This document shows positions 1-8,339 of a stretch of 26,476 nt of DNA, piece after piece. Each line of letters starts with the position of its first letter. Position 1 is the stretch's first letter. The DNA is from UBA11222 sp030652895. Its GTDB lineage: Bacteria > Pseudomonadota > Alphaproteobacteria > UBA11222. The stretch spans positions 1 to 26,476 of the forward strand of contig JBBQCS010000039.1 of the NCBI GenBank assembly GCA_038318895.1. Reading direction: 5' to 3'. The notes under the pieces were generated by a model that made no database searches, was not told the DNA's origin, and was given only the letters and a program-made list of their open reading frames with translations. The position numbers were made by a program, and so were the translations under genes.

Positions 1-1
1 T

Positions 2-979
2 GAGAAAGCCGCTATCATCATGCTTGCCCTGGGCGAGGAACATGCAGCAGATCTGTGGCGTATGCTGGATGATGAGGAAATACGCGAGCTTTCCCAAATT
101 ATGTCCCACCTCGGTCAAGTTCAGTCCGATACCGTGGAAAAACTCTTGCATGAGTTTGTGTCACGTTTGTCGTCGACGGGCGCAGTAGTCGGTTCCTATG
201 AGGGCACGGAACGCCTGCTGAAAAATTTGCTTGATGAGGAACGTGTCGCCACGATCATGGACGAAATACGTGGTCCGGCGGGGCGGACGATGTGGGACAA
301 ACTAGGCAACGTAAACGAATCCGTCCTCGCAAGCTTTCTTAAAAACGAATATCCCCAGACAGTCGCCGTGGTTATGACAAAGGTCAAACCGGATCACGCC
401 GCCCGGGTGCTCGCTGCTCTTCCCGAAGATTTTGCGCAGGAAGTTATCATGCGCATGTTGAGAATGGAATCAGTCCAGAAAGAAATTCTCGATAAGGTAG
501 AAAGCACATTACGCATCGAATTCATGAACAACCTTGCACGCACCAACCGCCGCGATGCGCATGAAATGATAGCTGAAATTTTTAACAATTTTGACCGCCA
601 GACAGAAAACCGGTTTCTTTCATCCCTTGAAGAACGAAACCGGGAATCCGCTGAACGTATCCGTGCACTGATGTTTACCTTCGAGGATTTGGGGAAACTG
701 GACCCCGGAAGCGTTCAAACGCTGCTACGCAACTTCGACAAAGGAAAACTGGCGCTGGCGTTAAAGGGCGCATCCGATGGCCTTCGCGACCTTTTCTTTT
801 CAAACATGTCCGAACGGGCCGGAAAGATCTTGCGCGAAGATATGGAGGCTATGGGGCCGGTTCGTTTAAGCGAGGTAGACGAGGCCCAAATGTCGATGGT
901 CATTCTGGCAAAGGATCTTTCGGCCAGTGGCGAAATCATGATTGCGGACGCCAATGGCGACGACGAGTTGGTATACTGA
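2..979 (+). CDS. fliG: Flagellar motor switch protein FliG, 5' end missing
   Basis: FliG is the rotor protein of the flagellar C ring; it contacts the MS ring (FliF) through its N-terminus and the MotA stator through its C-terminal charged helix. The frame is open to the window edge: codons before the first visible ATG (position 20) read EKAAII, and EKAAIIMLALGEE is a typical FliG N-terminus, so the true start lies outside and only a few residues are missing. The middle domain carries EYPQT (normally EHPQT), and the C-terminal domain has the torque-helix pattern with many charged residues (LRDLFFSNMSERAGKILRED). It is followed 6 bases later by fliH, so the two are probably co-transcribed. fliF would be expected just upstream. 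Recognition is secure. Confidence 0.96.
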   Translation, partial: EKAAIIMLALGEEHAADLWRMLDDEEIRELSQIMSHLGQVQSDTVEKLLHEFVSRLSSTGAVVGSYEGTERLLKNLLDEERVATIMDEIRGPAGRTMWDKLGNVNESVLASFLKNEYPQTVAVVMTKVKPDHAARVLAALPEDFAQEVIMRMLRMESVQKEILDKVESTLRIEFMNNLARTNRRDAHEMIAEIFNNFDRQTENRFLSSLEERNRESAERIRALMFTFEDLGKLDPGSVQTLLRNFDKGKLALALKGASDGLRDLFFSNMSERAGKILREDMEAMGPVRLSEVDEAQMSMVILAKDLSASGEIMIADANGDDELVY

Positions 980-985
980 TCAGTC

Positions 986-1666
986 ATGACACAAGCTGCA
1001 AAATTTATGTTTGAAAATCTCGAACTCGCCAAAGGCAAAATGCGTGGTTCTGCTTCTGAACCGCCAAAAAAGCGCACTTTGACCGTCGCCCAGATAAAAG
1101 AGATTGAAGACGCGGCTTTTTCCGCGGGCCTATCGGCAGGAGAACAAGCGGCGCTCTTACGAATTGAACGCCAAGCGGAGGCAAGCCTCGAACAGATATT
1201 TGCACAATGCTCGACGCTGATGTCGGCTGTCAGCGAACAGGTATGTTTACTACGTGGGCACTCAGCCGAACTCGCATTGCTAATCGCCAAAAAGTTGGCA
1301 TCGGCGTTAATCGCGGAAAAACCTACCGCTGAGGTGGAAAAGCTTTTCTTGTCATGTGTTGCCAATCTTAATGCTGAACCGCGCATCGTCATACGGGTAA
1401 ATGAAGAACTGGTCGATATACTGAAAGAAAAAATTGATCATATGGCCCGAAAAACGGGATATCCGGGCCGTGTCGTGCTTATTGGCGACCCAGATTCTCG
1501 GCCCGCCGAATGTCAAATTGAGTGGGCCGATGGCGGTGTCACTTATCGCTCGTCTCAACAGCTCGAACTTATCGATCAAATGATCGCCGAGTACGTGTCC
1601 GGCACTATCCAAGAGAAAAAAGGGGAGGACGAAGTTTCGTTTGATCCGGACTTTAGTGAAAATTGA
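986..1666 (+). CDS. fliH: Flagellar assembly protein FliH
   Basis: FliH binds and holds the export ATPase FliI and docks it at the C ring through FliN. The product has 226 residues. The N-terminal 40 are basic and poorly conserved, followed by a long Ala/Glu/Gln-rich helical stretch (about residues 35-100) and a compact C-terminal domain. That domain has the family pattern: a VxRVNEEL-like strand, a GDPD turn, then CQIEWADGGV, the DCxIEWxxGG signature of FliH/YscL proteins. It lies 6 bases after fliG and 30 bases before fliN. Its partner FliI is encoded separately on the other strand near 9.2-10.5 kb. The sequence is weakly conserved outside the C-terminus, as is usual for the family. Confidence 0.9.
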   Translation: MTQAAKFMFENLELAKGKMRGSASEPPKKRTLTVAQIKEIEDAAFSAGLSAGEQAALLRIERQAEASLEQIFAQCSTLMSAVSEQVCLLRGHSAELALLIAKKLASALIAEKPTAEVEKLFLSCVANLNAEPRIVIRVNEELVDILKEKIDHMARKTGYPGRVVLIGDPDSRPAECQIEWADGGVTYRSSQQLELIDQMIAEYVSGTIQEKKGEDEVSFDPDFSEN

Positions 1667-1696
1667 TGTCAACCAACTTATTACAGGCGCAACACG

Positions 1697-2068
1697 ATGA
1701 GTGATGAAAAGGGTATCGACTGGGAGAACCTCGAAGACGGCGCCGATGAGGATTCGGGAATAGCCAAGTCAGAAGGTAGTGGCGGCGGGAACCATACGGG
1801 CGATGAATCCGGTCCCCGATCGGCGAACGAACTCGAAGCCGTGTTCGATATTCCAGTCAATGTATCGGCGGTGCTTGGGAAAGCATACCTGGAAGTCAGT
1901 CAACTAATGAAATTGGGACCTGGTGCGATAGTCGAGCTCGATCGCAAAGTAGGTGAAGCGATCGATATTTTTGTCAACAACCGCCTCGTCGCGCGTGGCG
2001 AAGTTGTTCTTATAGAAGACCGGTTGGGTGTGACAATGACTGAAATCATCAAAGGCGAAAGTTCTTAA
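1697..2068 (+). CDS. fliN: Flagellar motor switch protein FliN
   Basis: FliN is a C-ring protein that takes part in rotation switching and docks the FliH-FliI export complex. The 123-residue product has an acidic, Gly/Ser-rich N-terminal tail of about 45 residues and then the SpoA/FliN surface-presentation domain: VFDIPVNVSAVLG, GPGAIVELDRKVGEAIDIFVNNRLVARGEV and IEDRLGVTMTEII are standard FliN blocks. The acidic tail is a little longer than in enterobacterial FliN, as in many alphaproteobacteria. It sits between fliH and motA in the same direction. No strong Shine-Dalgarno sequence is seen before its ATG, so translation may depend partly on upstream genes. Confidence 0.95.
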   Translation: MSDEKGIDWENLEDGADEDSGIAKSEGSGGGNHTGDESGPRSANELEAVFDIPVNVSAVLGKAYLEVSQLMKLGPGAIVELDRKVGEAIDIFVNNRLVARGEVVLIEDRLGVTMTEIIKGESS

Positions 2069-2079
2069 TCTGGTGATGT

Positions 2080-2083
2080 GGAG
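2080..2083 (+). promoter_or_regulatory. Ribosome binding site deciding the motA start
   Basis: GGAG lies 9 bases before the ATG at 2093. It sits inside the alternative GTG-started frame (GTG at 2078), which has no Shine-Dalgarno sequence of its own, so the ATG is preferred. Confidence 0.6.
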
Positions 2084-2092
2084 TATTTCGTG

Positions 2093-2860
2093 ATGGATCT
2101 CGCAACTATTTTCGGACTTGGTGGCGGCATCATTCTCGTTGCAGCGGCCATACTGCTTGGCGGCTCGGGCGCGGCTTTTTTTGATATTCCTTCAATGCTC
2201 ATCGTGCTTGGAGGGACTTTTACGGTCACGATGATATCATTTTCGATACCGGAAATGCTGAATACGCAACGTCTGATATTGCAGACAATTTTTATCACCC
2301 GCGATGATGTTCAGAATATCGCGCGTGAAGTAATCGGGATTTCGGAACGCGCGCGGCGCCAGGGCGAAAAAGATATTGAGCGGCTTATGAAGTCCATCCG
2401 TGACAAACCGATGCTGGCGAGGGGTTTCGCGATGATTCTTGACGGTATTCCTCCAGCAGAAGTGGAGCACATGCTGCGCCAGGAAGTTTCCGCGATGATC
2501 AACCGCCACAATCGCAGCGCGGGGGTGTTGCGGCGCGCCGCAGAGGTGGCGCCTGCAATGGGACTGATTGGCACACTTGTAGGTCTTGTCCAGTTGCTTG
2601 GAAATTTGCAGCAACCCGAGAGCATTGGCCCTGCCATGGCGCTGGCGCTGCTGACCACCTTATACGGTACCGTGCTGGCCAATATGGTGTTTGTGCCGTT
2701 GGCGTCGAAACTTGAGCGAAATTCCGCGAATGAAGCCATGGTAATGAATGTTTACGCGCTTGGCGCCGCGTCCATAAGCCGCCAGGAGAGCCCCAGAAGA
2801 CTGGAAATGCTGATTAATTCCATCTTGCCACCTTCGAAACGAGTTCGCTATTTCGACTAA
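2093..2860 (+). CDS. motA: Flagellar motor stator protein MotA
   Basis: MotA forms the membrane stator with MotB and couples ion flow to rotor turning. The start at ATG 2093 gives 255 residues beginning MDLATIFGLGGG; a GTG at 2078 would add five residues. The pattern is that of the PomA/MotA family: two N-terminal membrane helices (about residues 3-22 and 30-50), a cytoplasmic loop with many charged residues (about 60-145), then two more helices, the third with the signature MGLIGTLVGLVQLL near residue 165 and the fourth around ALALLTTLYGTVLANMVF. No motB follows, although many genomes pair the two; it is presumably elsewhere. The short gap after fliN indicates one transcript. Confidence 0.92.
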   Translation: MDLATIFGLGGGIILVAAAILLGGSGAAFFDIPSMLIVLGGTFTVTMISFSIPEMLNTQRLILQTIFITRDDVQNIAREVIGISERARRQGEKDIERLMKSIRDKPMLARGFAMILDGIPPAEVEHMLRQEVSAMINRHNRSAGVLRRAAEVAPAMGLIGTLVGLVQLLGNLQQPESIGPAMALALLTTLYGTVLANMVFVPLASKLERNSANEAMVMNVYALGAASISRQESPRRLEMLINSILPPSKRVRYFD

Positions 2861-2870
2861 TAGCCGCCTT

Positions 2871-2876
2871 AAGGAG
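2871..2876 (+). promoter_or_regulatory. Ribosome binding site of flbD
   Basis: AAGGAG lies 8 bases before ATG 2885 and only 5 before the in-frame TTG 2882, favouring the ATG. It is one of the best Shine-Dalgarno sequences in the flagellar run and suggests flbD is translated independently of motA. Confidence 0.7.
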
Positions 2877-2884
2877 ATATATTG

Positions 2885-4270
2885 ATGCGTGTACTGATTA
2901 TAGGAAATTTGAACGGTGAATTGGGGGCGGCGTCCAAGATAGCGATCGACAAAGGCGCTAAAGTCTCGATCGCCAGTAACATTGAGGATGCGCTTGTCTC
3001 TTTGCGTAACGGGCGTGGCGCCGACCTGTTAATGGTCGATGTCTGTCTGGATATCGCGTACCTGATCAAGCAACTGGACGCGGAGCATATTCATGTTCCG
3101 GTTGCTGCGTGTGGAATTAATGCAGACGGCGAGCAAGCGGCAAACGCCATCCGCGCCGGGGCAAAAGAATATATTCCCCTGCCGCCGGACGCGGTCTTGA
3201 TAGCTGCAATCCTTGAAGCGGTTTCGGACGAAACACACAAAGTCATTTATTCCGACCCGGCCATGGCGGCTGTGTTGCGTATGGCGGATCAAATCGCGCC
3301 CAGCGAAGCGAGTATTCTGATAACCGGCGAATCCGGGACCGGTAAAGAAGTCATGGCGCGTTATGTCCACCGGAAGTCCAAGCGTGCTGAAATGCCATTC
3401 ATATCGGTCAACTGCGCGGCAATTCCGGAAAATCTGCTGGAGTCAGAATTATTTGGTCATGAAAAGGGCGCCTTTACGGGCGCGATCGCCCGTCGCATCG
3501 GAAAATTTGAAGAATCTGATGGCGGCACCATACTACTTGATGAAATTAGCGAAATGGATGTGCGGCTGCAGGCGAAATTACTGCGTGCGTTGCAGGAGCG
3601 TGAAATTGATCGCGTGGGAGGCGGCAAACCGATAAAGGTGAATATCCGGGTTATCGCTACATCCAATGTTAATTTGACGTCAGCCGTGCATAACGGCACG
3701 TTCCGGGAAGACCTGCTGTATCGCTTGAATGTCGTAAATCTGTCTGTCCCGCCGCTGCGCGCACGGCCCGGAGATATTATCGCGCTCGCAAAATATTTTG
3801 TGGAAAAATATGCCAAGGCCAATGGCTTGCCACACAAAATTATTTCCGAGGCCAGCCGACGCCTGCTGCTGGCACACCCGTGGAAGGGAAATGTCCGCGA
3901 GCTGGAGAATACCATTCATCGCGCATTATTATTGTCACAGGCGAAAGAAATAGAGCCCGAGGCTATCGTTCTGCCGGATGGATCTGCGCAGCAAATGCCT
4001 GTACATACCGGCGGCGCGACAGGCCCGGCGGCGCGGGCGGCATCAGCAGCGGAAGATACGGTGCGCGGTATGGTTGGCCGTACAGTAGCCGATGTAGAAC
4101 AGGACCTAATTCTGAATACGCTCAATCACTGCCTGGGCAATCGCACACATGCGGCAAACATACTTGGCATTTCCATTAGAACATTGCGCAATAAGCTGAA
4201 TGCTTATCGCGACACAGGCGTTTCCGTCCCTGCTCCTGCCGGCGACGTAATGGATCGCGCCTCTGCATGA
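2885..4270 (+). CDS. flbD: Sigma-54-dependent flagellar regulator FlbD
   Basis: FlbD is the NtrC-type activator of late flagellar genes in Caulobacter and relatives, where it also represses early genes. The 461-residue product has three parts. Residues 1-115 form a receiver-like domain that lacks the usual acidic pair (IIGNLNG near residue 8) and has Leu in place of the conserved Lys (YIPLPP near 99), so it is unlikely to be phosphorylated normally. Residues about 120-360 are the AAA+ domain with Walker A GESGTGKE (148-155), the sigma-54-contacting GAFTGA loop (195-200), Walker B ILLDE (216-220) and FREDLLYRLNV. The C-terminal Fis-type helix-turn-helix (about 405-440) reads NRTHAANILGISIRTLRNKL. 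In Caulobacter FlbD is controlled by FliX, which is not in this window. Confidence 0.93.
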   Translation: MRVLIIGNLNGELGAASKIAIDKGAKVSIASNIEDALVSLRNGRGADLLMVDVCLDIAYLIKQLDAEHIHVPVAACGINADGEQAANAIRAGAKEYIPLPPDAVLIAAILEAVSDETHKVIYSDPAMAAVLRMADQIAPSEASILITGESGTGKEVMARYVHRKSKRAEMPFISVNCAAIPENLLESELFGHEKGAFTGAIARRIGKFEESDGGTILLDEISEMDVRLQAKLLRALQEREIDRVGGGKPIKVNIRVIATSNVNLTSAVHNGTFREDLLYRLNVVNLSVPPLRARPGDIIALAKYFVEKYAKANGLPHKIISEASRRLLLAHPWKGNVRELENTIHRALLLSQAKEIEPEAIVLPDGSAQQMPVHTGGATGPAARAASAAEDTVRGMVGRTVADVEQDLILNTLNHCLGNRTHAANILGISIRTLRNKLNAYRDTGVSVPAPAGDVMDRASA

Positions 4271-4315
4271 AGCTGGACAGCAGGTTAAAATCAGCAATCA
4301 GGGCAGAATTTTAAG

Positions 4316-6427
4316 ATGAGCGACGGTTCCTCGACGCCAATTCCCGGCTTTTCTATAGGCGGGCTGATTTCCAGCATTCGCGTTGCGACCCTGCGTGCCG
4401 ATATTGGCATTGCGCTGGGCATTATTGCCATCCTGGTGGTTTTGATACTACCGCTACCCGCCTGGCTGCTTGATTTTGCACTGGCATTTTCGATTACTTT
4501 CGCCGTGCTTATCCTGATGACCTCTTTGTTCATTGAAAAACCTCTGGAATTCAGCGCCTTTCCAATAATTCTGCTGGTTGCGACCATGCTCCGCCTTTCG
4601 CTTAATCTCGCATCCACGAGACTTATTCTAGGCGAAGGACATACCGGCAGCGAGGCGGCGGGCCAGGTGATCAATGCCTTTGGCAGCCTGGTGATGGAAG
4701 GCAATTTTGTCATTGGCATTATCGTATTCGCCATCTTGATGATCGTAAACTTTGTCGTGATCACAAAAGGCTCCGGCCGGATTGCAGAAGTAGCGGCCCG
4801 TTTTAGTCTGGATGCGATGCCGGGCAAACAGATGGCGATTGACGCCGATCTCAGCGCAGGTTTGATAGACGAAGCTTCCGCAAAATTCCGGCGCAAAGAG
4901 TTGGAGGATGAATCGTCCTTCTTTGGCGCGATGGACGGTGCGGCAAAGTTTGTCCGCGGTGACGCCATTGCGGGACTGATGATTACGTTTATCAATGTTA
5001 TCGGCGGCATCATAATCGGCATCGCGCAGAAGGGCCTTAGCTTTGCGGAGGCAGGCAGTGCCTATACGACACTGACGGTCGGCGATGGCCTGGTGACACA
5101 AATCCCAGCATTGATTGTATCGACAGCGGCAGGCCTGCTGGTTTCCAAGGCCGGCGTAACCGGATCCGCCGACAAGGTGTTGGTCGCCCAGCTTTCAGGG
5201 TATCCGCAGGCGCTCGGTCTCTCCTCATTTTTGCTCGGGCTAATGGGATTGATTCCCGGCATGCCAATGCTGCCATTCCTTGTTTTGTCAGGCGGGTCTG
5301 GATGGCTGGCATGGTATGTCTCTAAAAACAAACGCATCCAACTGGAAACCATAACCGAGGAGCAGGTCAGGGCGGCGCAAGTGCCGGTTACGGACGAGCC
5401 CATTCAGACTGCCCTGGCGATTGACGATTTACGGCTTGAGCTGGGATATGGTCTTTTGCCACTTATCAATGAACAAAGCAATCATCCGCTAACGGATCAG
5501 ATCAGAGCCTTGCGCAGACAGATTGCCTCTGAAATGGGATTTGTGATGCCCTCGGTACGGATTCTGGATAATATCCAGCTTCCCGCAAATGGTTATGTTA
5601 TCCGGGTAAAGGAAGTGGAAGCGGGTAGTGGAGAGCTAAAAATCGGCCACTTGCTAGTAATGGATCCAAGAGGCGCGCCAATTGATCTGCCCGGCGTTGA
5701 AACAACAGAACCTACATTTGGCATGCCTGCGATGTGGATTGACGAATCCCTGCGCGAGGAGGCGTCGTTCCGGGGTTACACTGTCGTTGATCCGCCGACG
5801 GTTATTACCACCCATCTGACCGAAACCGTGCAGCAGAATATGCGCGAATTACTGTCTTATGGTGAAACTCGGAAATTGCTGGACGATGTTCCAACGGCAC
5901 ATCAGAAATTATTGGATGATATAGCGCCGTCACAAATAACTCTGTCCGGTATTCAGCGTGTGTTGCAACTCCTGCTCGCTGAACGGGTTTCAATCCGGGA
6001 TCTGCCAACCATTCTTGAAGGCATTTCCGAGGCGGTCGGCTTTAGCCAGAATATCGGCGCTATAACGGAACATGTGCGAGCCAGGCTGGCGCGCCAGATA
6101 TGCCACCATAACATAGGTCCCAACGGATACGTGCTGCTGATCAGCATGTCTCCCGAATGGGAACAGATATTTGCCGAATCAATTATTGGCCAGGGTGACG
6201 ACCGGCAGTTGGCCATGCAGCCTAGCCGCTTACAGGAGTTTATTGGCGCGGTGCGTCTGAAGTTCGACGGGGCCGCAGAGTCCGGACAGGTCCCAGCCCT
6301 TCTCTGCAGTCCGTTTATTCGTCCATTTGTGCGTTCGATCGTCGAGCGCTTCCGCCCTCAGACTACCGTATTGTCGCAAAATGAAATTCATCCGCAGGCC
6401 AAAATCCGCACCATCGGACAAATTTAG
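4316..6427 (+). CDS. flhA: Flagellar type III export gate protein FlhA
   Basis: FlhA is the nine-subunit ring protein of the flagellar export gate in the inner membrane. At 703 residues it is of normal length. The N-terminal half (about residues 25-330) has some eight hydrophobic helices and holds the family block LDAMPGKQMAIDADL, followed by ASAKFRRKELEDESSFFGAMDGAAKFVRGDAIAG. The C-terminal half is the cytosolic domain that binds chaperone-substrate complexes and ends with the usual VLSQNEI and IRTIGQI. It starts 45 bases after flbD with no strong Shine-Dalgarno sequence. Its stop codon overlaps the flhF ribosome binding site (AGGGAG, 6426-6431), so flhA and flhF are coupled. Confidence 0.97.
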   Translation: MSDGSSTPIPGFSIGGLISSIRVATLRADIGIALGIIAILVVLILPLPAWLLDFALAFSITFAVLILMTSLFIEKPLEFSAFPIILLVATMLRLSLNLASTRLILGEGHTGSEAAGQVINAFGSLVMEGNFVIGIIVFAILMIVNFVVITKGSGRIAEVAARFSLDAMPGKQMAIDADLSAGLIDEASAKFRRKELEDESSFFGAMDGAAKFVRGDAIAGLMITFINVIGGIIIGIAQKGLSFAEAGSAYTTLTVGDGLVTQIPALIVSTAAGLLVSKAGVTGSADKVLVAQLSGYPQALGLSSFLLGLMGLIPGMPMLPFLVLSGGSGWLAWYVSKNKRIQLETITEEQVRAAQVPVTDEPIQTALAIDDLRLELGYGLLPLINEQSNHPLTDQIRALRRQIASEMGFVMPSVRILDNIQLPANGYVIRVKEVEAGSGELKIGHLLVMDPRGAPIDLPGVETTEPTFGMPAMWIDESLREEASFRGYTVVDPPTVITTHLTETVQQNMRELLSYGETRKLLDDVPTAHQKLLDDIAPSQITLSGIQRVLQLLLAERVSIRDLPTILEGISEAVGFSQNIGAITEHVRARLARQICHHNIGPNGYVLLISMSPEWEQIFAESIIGQGDDRQLAMQPSRLQEFIGAVRLKFDGAAESGQVPALLCSPFIRPFVRSIVERFRPQTTVLSQNEIHPQAKIRTIGQI

Positions 6428-6441
6428 GGAGATCAAGCAAG

Positions 6442-7446
6442 GTGCGTTTTCGAACCATCACCGCCCCGACCATGGAAGCAGCAATGGCCGAATTGCGCGC
6501 AACGCTTGGCCCTGGCGCAATCATCCTAAGTAGTGAATGTGCACGCGACGGCAAGGTTTCTCTACGCGCCGCGGTTGAACGCGCCCCAACGCAAGACGGG
6601 ATGGAAAGCGCACCACAACAAGAAACGCAAACTCGATTTGCGAATGACGACTATGAAGACGCTGTTAGCGCCATAGAAAATGCCCTCGATTTTCACAGGG
6701 CTCCTCAGGCAATTAACACCATGCTACTGCAAACCGTAGCTACAATGACCGCAGACGACCCGGTCCAGGCTCTCGCTGCCGCCTTCGATACGCGCTACGG
6801 TTTTGCGTCAATCCCGCACGCGCCAGAACGGCCAATTTTGTTAATCGGTCCTGCGGGGGCAGGTAAAACCATTACCGCGGCAAAACTGGCGGCGCGATCG
6901 GTTCTCGCGGGATATGAGACAATATTGATCACCACCGATCTGGTCCGTACGGGCGGCGCTGAACAACTTGCAGCCTATGCGGAAACCATGAATGTACCAC
7001 TGTACCGCGCAGCGTCCGGCCCGGAATTGACTGCATTAATGGAGTCACACCGTAACAAGACAACGTGCATCATCGATACAACCGGAACGTCGCCGTATAA
7101 CTTGAATGAGCTAAAACTGCTTAGAAAATTTGTTATGGCGGTGGACTGCGATCCGGTTCTGGTGCTGCCCGCTGGTGGCGATGCCGTTGAAGCATGTGAA
7201 ATCGTCAACATTTTTTCCGGGCTTGGGGCGCGCGGCATGATTGTCACGAAACTGGATGCAACAAGGCGACTGGGCAGTATTTTAGGCGCCCTGGAGGCTG
7301 CGGCAATGACCCTGCATCACGTCAGCATTACGCCTTTTGTCGCGAATGGCCTAGCGCCAATCACACCGGCCGGGCTCGCGCGTCTGTTGCTCGAAGACCC
7401 AGTGGAACATGAATCATTTTCGCAGTTGGAGCAAGCCGCACAATGA
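6442..7446 (+). CDS. flhF: Flagellar placement GTPase FlhF
   Basis: FlhF is an SRP-type GTPase that sets the position (often polar) of flagellum assembly. It starts at GTG 6442, 10 bases after AGGGAG. The 334-residue product has the usual N-terminal MRFRTITAPTMEAAMAELRATLGPGAIIL (B domain), a short variable linker (about 50-90), an N domain, and the NG GTPase core: P-loop GPAGAGKT (136-143), TTDLVRTGGAEQL (164-176; normally DxxRxxAxEQL), DTTG (212-215) and TKLD (269-272). The B-domain linker is shorter than in Vibrio or Pseudomonas proteins. The gene overlaps flhG by four bases (ATGA), indicating translational coupling with its regulatory partner. Confidence 0.93.
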   Translation: MRFRTITAPTMEAAMAELRATLGPGAIILSSECARDGKVSLRAAVERAPTQDGMESAPQQETQTRFANDDYEDAVSAIENALDFHRAPQAINTMLLQTVATMTADDPVQALAAAFDTRYGFASIPHAPERPILLIGPAGAGKTITAAKLAARSVLAGYETILITTDLVRTGGAEQLAAYAETMNVPLYRAASGPELTALMESHRNKTTCIIDTTGTSPYNLNELKLLRKFVMAVDCDPVLVLPAGGDAVEACEIVNIFSGLGARGMIVTKLDATRRLGSILGALEAAAMTLHHVSITPFVANGLAPITPAGLARLLLEDPVEHESFSQLEQAAQ

Positions 7447-8339
7447 GTGAGGAACCTGTATTGACCTCTCCCGCAAGAATATTATCCGTTAACGGAGATA
7501 TTATAAACCCCAGCCGGCGTGCGCTGGCGAGACAAGGTAACCTGATTGCGGTCGCCTCGGGCAAGGGCGGAGTTGGGAAAACCTGGTTTTCAATTACTTT
7601 GTCGCAGGCCCTGGCTCGACATGGAAACCGCGTATTGCTGATGGATGGTGATTTGGGGCTCGCCAATGTGGATGTGCAGCTTGCGATGTCCCCCGAGCAT
7701 GATCTGGCAAGTGTCGTGGCAGGTAAAATTGCTCTCACAGACGCTATATCTGCATTTTCTGGTGGCGCCGCACGATCCGCCGGGGATAAAGCGCCGATGC
7801 AGCGTGCCGGGATGGGATTTGATGTTCTTGCTGGCCGGTCTGGCTCTGGCGCACTTGACACTTTAAGCCGTAAACAGATCGAAGCTCTGTGCGGTGACTT
7901 GATCCGAATTGCGGTCCAGTACGATCATGTGATCGTGGACCTGGCTGCCGGGATGAACGGCCACATGATGCCTTTATTTGCCCGCATAGGCAAAGCGTTG
8001 ATCGTGGTGACCGATGACCCGACGTCCATCACCGACGCGTATGCCATGATCAAATTCCTTGCCACTGTTCATCCGGAACTGGATATCCGGATCGTTGTGA
8101 ATATGGCGGAAAGCAAAATGCAGGCAGAAAAAACTTTTGGCGCTGTACACCGCGCCTGCGAACATTTCTTGCACTTTACGCCAACAATGGCGGGCTACGT
8201 TGCGCGTGACAAGCACGTTACCCAGGCAATACGCGCGCAGGCGCCCCTGCTGGCGCGTTATCCGCAAAGCGAGGCTGCGATGATGGTTCAGCAGATTGCA
8301 GAGTCGATACAAACGAGCGGACCGCGTGGTTTAATATGA
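7443..8339 (+). CDS. flhG: MinD/ParA-family ATPase FlhG, flagellar number regulator
   Basis: FlhG (also FleN, YlxH) is a MinD-like ATPase that limits flagellum number and stimulates FlhF GTPase activity. The 298-residue product has the deviant Walker A SGKGGVGKT (39-47), LLMDGDLGLANVDVQL (the A-prime block), YDHVIVDLAAGM (Walker B region) and a terminal region with IRIVVNMAESKMQAEKTF. The first 33 residues contain no clear DQAxxLR motif, the segment that activates FlhF in the Bacillus protein; the nearest match is SRRALARQ. Start and stop overlap the neighbours by four bases on each side, so flhF, flhG and the next gene form a tightly coupled unit. Confidence 0.92.
   Translation: MSEEPVLTSPARILSVNGDIINPSRRALARQGNLIAVASGKGGVGKTWFSITLSQALARHGNRVLLMDGDLGLANVDVQLAMSPEHDLASVVAGKIALTDAISAFSGGAARSAGDKAPMQRAGMGFDVLAGRSGSGALDTLSRKQIEALCGDLIRIAVQYDHVIVDLAAGMNGHMMPLFARIGKALIVVTDDPTSITDAYAMIKFLATVHPELDIRIVVNMAESKMQAEKTFGAVHRACEHFLHFTPTMAGYVARDKHVTQAIRAQAPLLARYPQSEAAMMVQQIAESIQTSGPRGLI

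Noticed and set aside
715..1392. Long open frame of 225 codons on the minus strand
   Set aside because: It lies antisense to fliG and fliH, both clearly real, and has Ser/Ala-rich composition with no family resemblance.
4291..5022. Open frame of 243 codons on the minus strand
   Set aside because: Antisense to the flhA membrane region; its Ile/Met/Pro/Ser-rich product is what the complement of membrane-helix codons produces.
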